Positions 12,369-15,868 of a DNA stretch of 15,868 nucleotides are shown here, piece after piece. Made by a program: the position numbers and the translations under genes. The DNA comes from Nanobdellota archaeon. GTDB taxonomy: Archaea > Nanobdellota > Nanobdellia > Pacearchaeales > GW2011-AR1. The notes below the pieces were generated by a model. The model worked only from the letters and a program-made list of their open reading frames with translations. It ran no database searches and was not told where the DNA came from. The DNA lies in assembly GCA_022563455.1 (NCBI GenBank), contig JADFNI010000026.1, forward strand, positions 1 to 15,868, read 5' to 3'. Positions within the stretch are counted from its first letter, which is position 1. Each line of letters begins with the position of its first letter.

Positions 12369-13064
12369 ATGGCAAGACCAAAGAAAATCCCCCAAGTTTT
12401 GGAAGAAGCTCTATTTGGAAAACTGATGAAGAGTTATTTGAAGGGGGCTAAAAATAAATCTATTTTCTATAAATATTCTAGGATGAGAAATGTTGTTATT
12501 TTTTATATTTGTTATTATCAAGGTTTTCGCCCGAAGGAATCTCGTTGCATTGAAATGTCGCACCTCTTTCTTTCTCAAAAGGATATTTATATTCCTGCTG
12601 AAAATAATAAACAGAGAAATCAGGATATATTTCCGATGAGTGATTTTATTATTAATTTGATTAAAGAGTATCTTCCGATTCGGGAAGAATATTTGAATGG
12701 GAAGAAATCAAAGTGGCTTTTTCCATCAACGAGAAATATTGAGAATCCAGTTTATAGAGGGACATTGAGCAGAGGATTTACAGGGGCTATTGAATTGTAT
12801 GGATTAAAACAAGTCTCTTATGTTGACAAGCAGGGGAAGAGGCGCTTGAATTTTTCTATTTATTCACTAAGACATTCATTCGGAACTAATGCGATGCACA
12901 ACATGAAGGATATTAAACAGGTGGCGAAGGTTTTAAGGCATTATGATGAGAAATGCCGCTCTACATATATTTATGTTCATACTGACGCCGCAGCGTCCCG
13001 TAGAGACTTATTGAATGCAGTTTATAGACGTAAGATGAATGCTAAAGCGATTCTGACTGTTTAA
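12369..13064 (+). CDS. Tyrosine recombinase (integrase), compact form
   Basis: A 231-residue site-specific recombinase that cuts and rejoins DNA through a 3'-phosphotyrosine. Catalytic positions: R54 in GFRPKE, K81 in NNKQRNQDIFP (beta-hairpin Lys), R168 and H169 in YSLRHSFGTN, H191 in LRHYDEKC, and nucleophile Y202 in STYIYVHTD (T-x-x-Y-x-H context). The first His of the box II HxxR is Tyr (Y165), a tolerated change in some members. The N-terminal part before the catalytic domain is only about 35-40 residues, less than a full SAM-like core-binding domain, so it is shorter than XerA-type proteins (about 280). It is intact, not split by an att site as in SSV-type integration. It diverges from the RHH transcript and converges with the cassette to the right; it most likely integrates the element. 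Confidence 0.93.
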   Translation: MARPKKIPQVLEEALFGKLMKSYLKGAKNKSIFYKYSRMRNVVIFYICYYQGFRPKESRCIEMSHLFLSQKDIYIPAENNKQRNQDIFPMSDFIINLIKEYLPIREEYLNGKKSKWLFPSTRNIENPVYRGTLSRGFTGAIELYGLKQVSYVDKQGKRRLNFSIYSLRHSFGTNAMHNMKDIKQVAKVLRHYDEKCRSTYIYVHTDAAASRRDLLNAVYRRKMNAKAILTV

Positions 13065-13067
13065 TGA

Positions 13068-13100
13068 ATACTAAAAAAGAGGATAGGTCTTCCTTAGTAT
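13068..13100. terminator. Bidirectional hairpin terminator between convergent genes
   Basis: atactaaaaaaga (13068-13080), loop ggatagg, tcttccttagtat (13088-13100): a 13-position stem with two A/C mismatches. It follows the integrase stop and precedes the stop of the minus-strand cassette, and A/T-rich runs lie on both sides. It probably ends transcripts from both directions. Confidence 0.65.
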
Positions 13101-13137
13101 CAATTATAATAAAATAAATAAATATTTAAACTTTTTG

Positions 13138-13323
13138 TTATTCGGGTCTATCGAAAATTGGTAAGTCCCTTAATCCTAATGCAGTTATAACGACTCCAAT
13201 CTCAGTGATTAAAGTTGTTATGCCTGTTCCGATTTCTACATGTCCTTGTAACATTCCTCCGATTGTTGCAATAACGAAGCTCAATCCTACGAGAATAGAT
13301 CCTATTTTTGTTTTGCTTGGCAT
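13138..13323 (-). CDS. Small two-TM membrane protein, last gene of the cassette
   Basis: A 61-residue protein with two hydrophobic helices, IGSILVGLSFVIATIGGML (7-25) and IGTGITTLITEIGVVITALGL (31-51), split by a short polar turn (QGHVE) and ending in RDLPIFDRPE. The start at 13323 is set by GGGAGG 5 nt upstream. Size and topology recall holins and small virion membrane proteins of archaeal viruses, but no family match can be claimed. Its start lies inside the preceding 44-aa gene. Confidence 0.7.
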   Translation of the reverse strand: MPSKTKIGSILVGLSFVIATIGGMLQGHVEIGTGITTLITEIGVVITALGLRDLPIFDRPE

Positions 13324-13436
13324 GGTTTCCTCCCTTTTAATTTAATAATTTCGATCACTGTAGAAACAAATGCTAGGATAACTCCTATAATTTGAAGTGG
13401 TTTTGTCGTTAGGATGGATATTATTCTATTGAGCAT
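13302..13436 (-). CDS. Small single-TM protein, 44 aa, overlapping both neighbours
   Basis: From ATG 13436 to TAG 13302 the minus strand encodes MLNRIISILTTKPLQ, then IIGVILAFVSTVIEIIKL, then GRKPCQAKQK: a basic N-terminus, one TM helix (about 16-33) and a basic tail. It overlaps the preceding gene by 16 nt and the following one by 22 nt, and it fills a gap that would otherwise be empty in a cassette with no other gaps. The overlap region supplies the GGGAGG site of the next gene. Too short for homology; real gene status is inferred from TM composition and operon packing. Confidence 0.55.
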   Translation of the reverse strand: MLNRIISILTTKPLQIIGVILAFVSTVIEIIKLKGRKPCQAKQK

Positions 13437-13756
13437 TTTTCCAAACTTGTAAATTTAATAACTATCATTTCCTTCTCAAGTTTCGCAGGGTATCTTCCAG
13501 ATTCTATTCCTTTTGCAGCTTTTCGGGTACATAAATTTCTTCTGTTACTTTGTGTAAATGCATATGAAATATTTTTGTCATTACTTCCTTTAAATCCCAT
13601 AAGATTATTTTCCATATCTAAATAAACTTCACAACCCCAAAAACCTTCAAACATTTTGCGAATGTCCTTACTGAAAGTTATTATTCCATTGGAGATGGCA
13701 ACAGTCATTTTCTCTAGCCATAGATTTCCATGCTTTTCTATAATTTCAAATGCCAT
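13421..13756 (-). CDS. Hypothetical 111-aa protein of the element
   Basis: A soluble-looking protein with mixed strand and helix character: MAFEIIEKHGNLWLEKMTVA, then ISNGIITFSKDIRKMFEGFW, VYLDMENNLMGFKGS and a C-terminal RYPAKLEKEMIVIKFTSLEK. One notable stretch is RRNLCTRKAAKG (72-83), basic and possibly nucleic-acid or phosphate binding. No signal peptide or TM helix. The ATG follows the stop of the upstream gene directly (TAAATG), and AGGAGAT lies about 11 nt upstream. I do not recognise the family. Confidence 0.7.
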   Translation of the reverse strand: MAFEIIEKHGNLWLEKMTVAISNGIITFSKDIRKMFEGFWGCEVYLDMENNLMGFKGSNDKNISYAFTQSNRRNLCTRKAAKGIESGRYPAKLEKEMIVIKFTSLEKCSIE

Positions 13757-14083
13757 TTAGCTTGTGGATCTCCTAATAATTAATCTACTATTCCCAGCAT
13801 TTTGTAAAATTAGGTCTGTGGTTGAATTTTCATAATAAATTCTTGCATCGCAGTTTTCGGTAAAGCAAATGCTCTGAACTGAAATATTTTCTTCAACTAT
13901 TAAAGAACCATTGACTCTGGTTGAAGCATTAATTAGAAGGTAGGGGTCTTGTCCACCTGTCGAGGATAAATAGATTCCTCCGATTGATAGGGAAGTGAGA
14001 ACTGCCATCGCAGCATAAAAAATAGCCCAGCTTTTCTCAGGTGTTAAGGGTAACTGGGGGATCCTGATAATATTAATTGACAT
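13757..14083 (-). CDS. Membrane-anchored fibre-like protein
   Basis: A 108-residue protein. A TM helix at about 19-40 (WAIFYAAMAVLTSLSIGGIYL) follows a short cytoplasmic N-terminus. The outer part reads like the repeating beta-strand stalks of phage and viral fibres: LLINASTRVNGSLIVEENIS, then ARIYYENSTTDLILQNAG and NSRLIIRRSTS, with N-glycosylation sequons (NAS, NGS, NIS, NST). Its start overlaps the upstream stop by one base (TAATG), a coupling mode seen again at 15762. A short spike or pilot anchored in a virion or host membrane would fit; this is inferred from composition and context, not from a recognised family. Confidence 0.7.
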   Translation of the reverse strand: MSINIIRIPQLPLTPEKSWAIFYAAMAVLTSLSIGGIYLSSTGGQDPYLLINASTRVNGSLIVEENISVQSICFTENCDARIYYENSTTDLILQNAGNSRLIIRRSTS

Positions 14084-14286
14084 TACATCATCCTTTGTAA
14101 TTTATTTTTTATCCATGCAATATCTTTTGCATTTTGCTCAACTTGTTTTTCAACAGATAGTTTTTTTGGAGCTTCTGGCTTCGATTCTTCAACTTTTTTC
14201 TTTCCCATATCTTCACCCCCGTTCAAAAATTCATCTAAGATTTTCTTTTCTTTTCTAAATAGGATATTTTTTATTTTATCAAACAT
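14083..14286 (-). CDS. Small Lys/Glu-rich protein with possible internal start
   Basis: From ATG 14286 the product has 67 residues: a basic N-terminus MFDKIKNILFRKEKKILDEF, a charged linker with KKVEESKPEAPKK, and a C-terminal helix EKQVEQNAKDIAWIKNKLQRM with heptad-like spacing that could form a coiled coil. The start overlaps the upstream gene by 8 nt but has no Shine-Dalgarno site. A second ATG at codon 27 (14208) has a very strong site GGGGGTGA four bases upstream and would give a 41-residue protein that keeps the helix. One or both may be used. Function unknown. Confidence 0.6.
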   Translation of the reverse strand: MFDKIKNILFRKEKKILDEFLNGGEDMGKKKVEESKPEAPKKLSVEKQVEQNAKDIAWIKNKLQRMM

Positions 14287-14398
14287 CTTTATTTTTTATT
14301 TTATTTTTAAATTCTGTCTCGGTGATTATACCTTTCTCAATTAGCAATTCTTTTAGTTCAGTTACTCCATTACTTTTATTTGGATTTTTGAATTTCAT
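14279..14398 (-). CDS. Small 39-aa protein with SHOCT-like C-terminal motif
   Basis: I place the start at the ATG at 14398, directly after the fibre gene's stop (TAA, one base, ATG), rather than at an in-frame start at 14461 inside that gene. The product, MKFKNPNKSNGVTELKELLI then EKGIITETEFKNKIKNKDV, contains 'LkeLlieKGIITetEFk', which resembles the short helical SHOCT-type motif found at protein termini and as tiny phage proteins. No function can be named. It overlaps the next start by 8 nt. Confidence 0.55.
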   Translation of the reverse strand: MKFKNPNKSNGVTELKELLIEKGIITETEFKNKIKNKDV

Positions 14399-14399
14399 T

Positions 14400-15386
14400 T
14401 TAGTAGTAGAGCATGATGGCGTAATCTTTTGCCGAGGAAGTATTTCCTGAACCCGTACCATTTAAATTTAATTTTATTTTCATCGAAGAACCTGCATGAA
14501 CTGAAGTATTTTTTGTGTTGAGTGATTGTCCAGTTACCCAAGTAGTCCCACCATCGAAGCTAATGTCGTAAGTTATATTCCCTGTTCCTGCGAGGGTGTT
14601 ATGGGAATAAACTTGATGTCCTGTGGGGTTTGCAGTTATTGCTTGGGCGTTTGTTTGGACGATTCTATTTGCAGTGGTTGATGTTATTGTTATGCTGTCA
14701 ATGTTCATGGCGACAGTGGATTGTGGGGTGTCATTATTGCTGAAAATTCCTCCAGTTAAGTTTATGTATGATCCATTAACTGGGTAGGATATGCTCGTTT
14801 CGAGGTCTCGGGTATAACTTGATCCACCAGAACCAACCATGATTGAGTAGTTTTGCCCTTGTGTTAGAGTTTGGGTTGGTGAAAATATTGCAGTGTTTCC
14901 GACTATGGTGGCTGTTGCTATATCTACTCCTGTTGGGGTAGATCTCAGGTAAGCAGTTGTTGCAGTGCACTCTGCAGATTTAGTCACGCTTTTTAATTCA
15001 CAAGTGTTATCTACACTTATATTATAACCTCCTAAATTTGTTTCGGCGCTTGTTGTATCTAAAGTAAAGCCACTATTGAAGGGGAAATCTGCCGCTATAT
15101 TATCATATTTGTCAGTTGAAAATGCGGCAGTTGTATTTTCGATATCAACTGTATTGTCATTGCCATCGGCATCGCTGAAAATATCTAAAAACATATCTTC
15201 ATAGTCGTTTAATGTGGAGGATGCGGCGGCTGAGTTTACTAGGATGTTTATATTTTGCTCTGAATTTTTATCGCCCTCATTTGCAATATATATTCCACTT
15301 ATTTCAAGTTCGCCACCTGCATTCGTCCCTATTGTTGCTCCGTCGGTAGTTGTTGTTCTCTGGATTGTCTGTGCATCAATTCCCAT
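14400..15386 (-). CDS. Fibre/adhesin-like structural protein of the element, 328 aa
   Basis: The largest protein of the cassette, rich in Thr, Ser, Asn, Gly and Ala and poor in Lys, as in extracellular beta-structured virion proteins. No signal peptide is seen; the N-terminus MGIDAQTIQRTTTTDGATIG is polar. An acidic patch FSDADGNDNTVDIENT (70-85) could bind Ca. Two cysteines (C129, C140) may pair. Residues 276-283 (SFDGGTTW) match the Asp-box pattern SxDxGxTW. Several sequons (NYS, NGS, NLT, NIT, NTS) suggest glycosylation. A receptor-binding fibre or spike is the best guess; a capsid protein cannot be ruled out. The ATG follows the upstream stop by one base (TAA-A-ATG), with AGGAGGG some 14 nt upstream. 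Confidence 0.75.
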   Translation of the reverse strand: MGIDAQTIQRTTTTDGATIGTNAGGELEISGIYIANEGDKNSEQNINILVNSAAASSTLNDYEDMFLDIFSDADGNDNTVDIENTTAAFSTDKYDNIAADFPFNSGFTLDTTSAETNLGGYNISVDNTCELKSVTKSAECTATTAYLRSTPTGVDIATATIVGNTAIFSPTQTLTQGQNYSIMVGSGGSSYTRDLETSISYPVNGSYINLTGGIFSNNDTPQSTVAMNIDSITITSTTANRIVQTNAQAITANPTGHQVYSHNTLAGTGNITYDISFDGGTTWVTGQSLNTKNTSVHAGSSMKIKLNLNGTGSGNTSSAKDYAIMLYY

Positions 15387-15387
15387 T

Positions 15388-15762
15388 TTACTTTTTCTTC
15401 CCTCCTAGGAAATACCATGCCACTCCGCCAATTATTGCGAGAGTCAGATAATCAATTCCACCTCCTCCGCCACCACCGAGAGGTGAGCCTTGAGCCGTTG
15501 TCGGGCTTACTGAAACGGTTGGGGCGATGGCTGGGCTTACTGCTACCGCTTGTTCTTTCTTTGTTGAAACCGTGGAGCCTTCGCTGGCTATATTGTATTG
15601 AATATCAAAAACTTTCGAGACGTTTGTTGAGTAGGTATTGGCGTTTGTTATGGTTGTTTGAGTTGAGTCGTATTCTTTTTTTGTGAAGAGTTCTATTGCT
15701 CCACTGCTTGACTTTCCCCCAAGCCATCCGGCAGCACCGGCGATGACTGCTGGCCAAACCAT
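15388..15762 (-). CDS. Two-TM glycine-rich protein, possible virion membrane or coat protein
   Basis: A 124-residue protein when started at ATG 15762. Hydrophobic helix 1 (VWPAVIAGAAGWLGG) is at the very N-terminus. A polar Thr/Asn/Ser/Val region follows, then a run of seven glycines, hydrophobic helix 2 (IDYLTLAIIGGVAWYFLGG) and a KKK end. I prefer ATG 15762 over 15777: it has GGGGGTGG upstream, and it overlaps the stop of the preceding frame as TAATG, the same coupling as at 14083. Two-helix small proteins are coat proteins in some archaeal spindle-shaped viruses, but that is only a topological similarity. Confidence 0.7.
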   Translation of the reverse strand: MVWPAVIAGAAGWLGGKSSSGAIELFTKKEYDSTQTTITNANTYSTNVSKVFDIQYNIASEGSTVSTKKEQAVAVSPAIAPTVSVSPTTAQGSPLGGGGGGGIDYLTLAIIGGVAWYFLGGKKK

Positions 15763-15868
15763 TAAAGCCACCCCCATATATTCCGCCAGCTCTTTTTTGC
15801 CGGAGCTGCTTCCTTTTTAGGTGTATATGTTGGAGGGGTGTAAATTTCAGTTCCTCCCGCTCCTAATC
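15762..15868 (-). CDS. Partial CDS, C-terminal end of an upstream cassette gene
   Basis: The minus strand is open from the window edge to TAA at 15764-15762 and gives a 34-residue C-terminus: LGAGGTEIYTPPTYTPKKEA, then APAKKSWRNIWGWL. It is rich in Pro, Lys and Ala and ends in a tryptophan-rich WRNIWGWL. Its stop overlaps the ATG of the next gene (TAATG), which supports both gene calls. The rest of the gene lies outside the window. Confidence 0.6.
   Translation of the reverse strand, partial: LGAGGTEIYTPPTYTPKKEAAPAKKSWRNIWGWL

Noticed and set aside
13064..13117. 17-codon frame starting at a TAATG overlap with the integrase stop
   Set aside because: Most of it is the inverted repeat of the probable terminator; too short to support.
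15388..15762. Named spindle-virus coat protein (VP1-type)
   Set aside because: Only the two-helix topology agrees; no sequence motif of that family is visible, so the name is not justified.

Overview
This window reads as chromosomal DNA of a low-GC archaeon, most likely a DPANN lineage of the Pacearchaeota/Woesearchaeota type, carrying the edge of an integrated virus or related mobile element. The archaeal call rests on TATA boxes (TTTATAAA or close variants) centred about 24-26 nt before the start codon of most genes, which implies leaderless transcripts; on an archaeal class III (pilin-type) signal; on an Era-like GTPase next to a DUF2073 protein, an archaeal pairing; and on secreted proteins with the CxxGExxxxC motif common in such genomes. 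The lineage is inference; there is no rRNA or other marker gene here.

Region 1 (74-2325, minus strand): a GT4-type glycosyltransferase, and upstream of it a probable two-gene unit of a GRDP-like protein with a Cys/Gly-rich tail and a small HExxH metalloprotease-like protein.

Region 2 (2605-5647, plus strand): three separately promoted cell-surface genes. One secreted protein ends in a PEP-CTERM-like sorting signal, one LamG-domain Cys-rich protein ends in an LPGF-hydrophobic-RR tail, and a short membrane protein has a very basic tail. A 159-bp insertion flanked by a 19-bp direct repeat follows, holding a 2 x 20 bp tandem repeat and a perfect hairpin.

Region 3 (5836-11706, plus strand): an apparent operon of a 902-aa secreted/membrane PKD protein, an Era-like GTPase and a DUF2073 protein; then a type IV pilin fused to a LamG domain; then a MurQ-type N-acetylmuramate-6-phosphate etherase, which is unexpected in an archaeon. 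The surface proteins together suggest attachment to other cells or glycans, and the MurQ-like enzyme could handle bacterial wall sugars taken from a partner; this link is inference.

Region 4 (about 11707-15868): an integrated element. A ribbon-helix-helix regulator and a small membrane protein are divergent from a tyrosine recombinase and share one palindromic TATA box with it. Convergent to the integrase is a tightly packed minus-strand cassette of small membrane proteins, a TM-anchored fibre-like protein, a 328-aa fibre/adhesin-like protein with an Asp-box, and a two-TM Gly-rich protein; it runs off the right end of the window. Several genes here start with visible Shine-Dalgarno sites or TAATG overlaps instead of the leaderless pattern of the chromosome, and no product is recognisable as a known capsid. 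This is the best candidate for an undescribed system, probably a DPANN virus.
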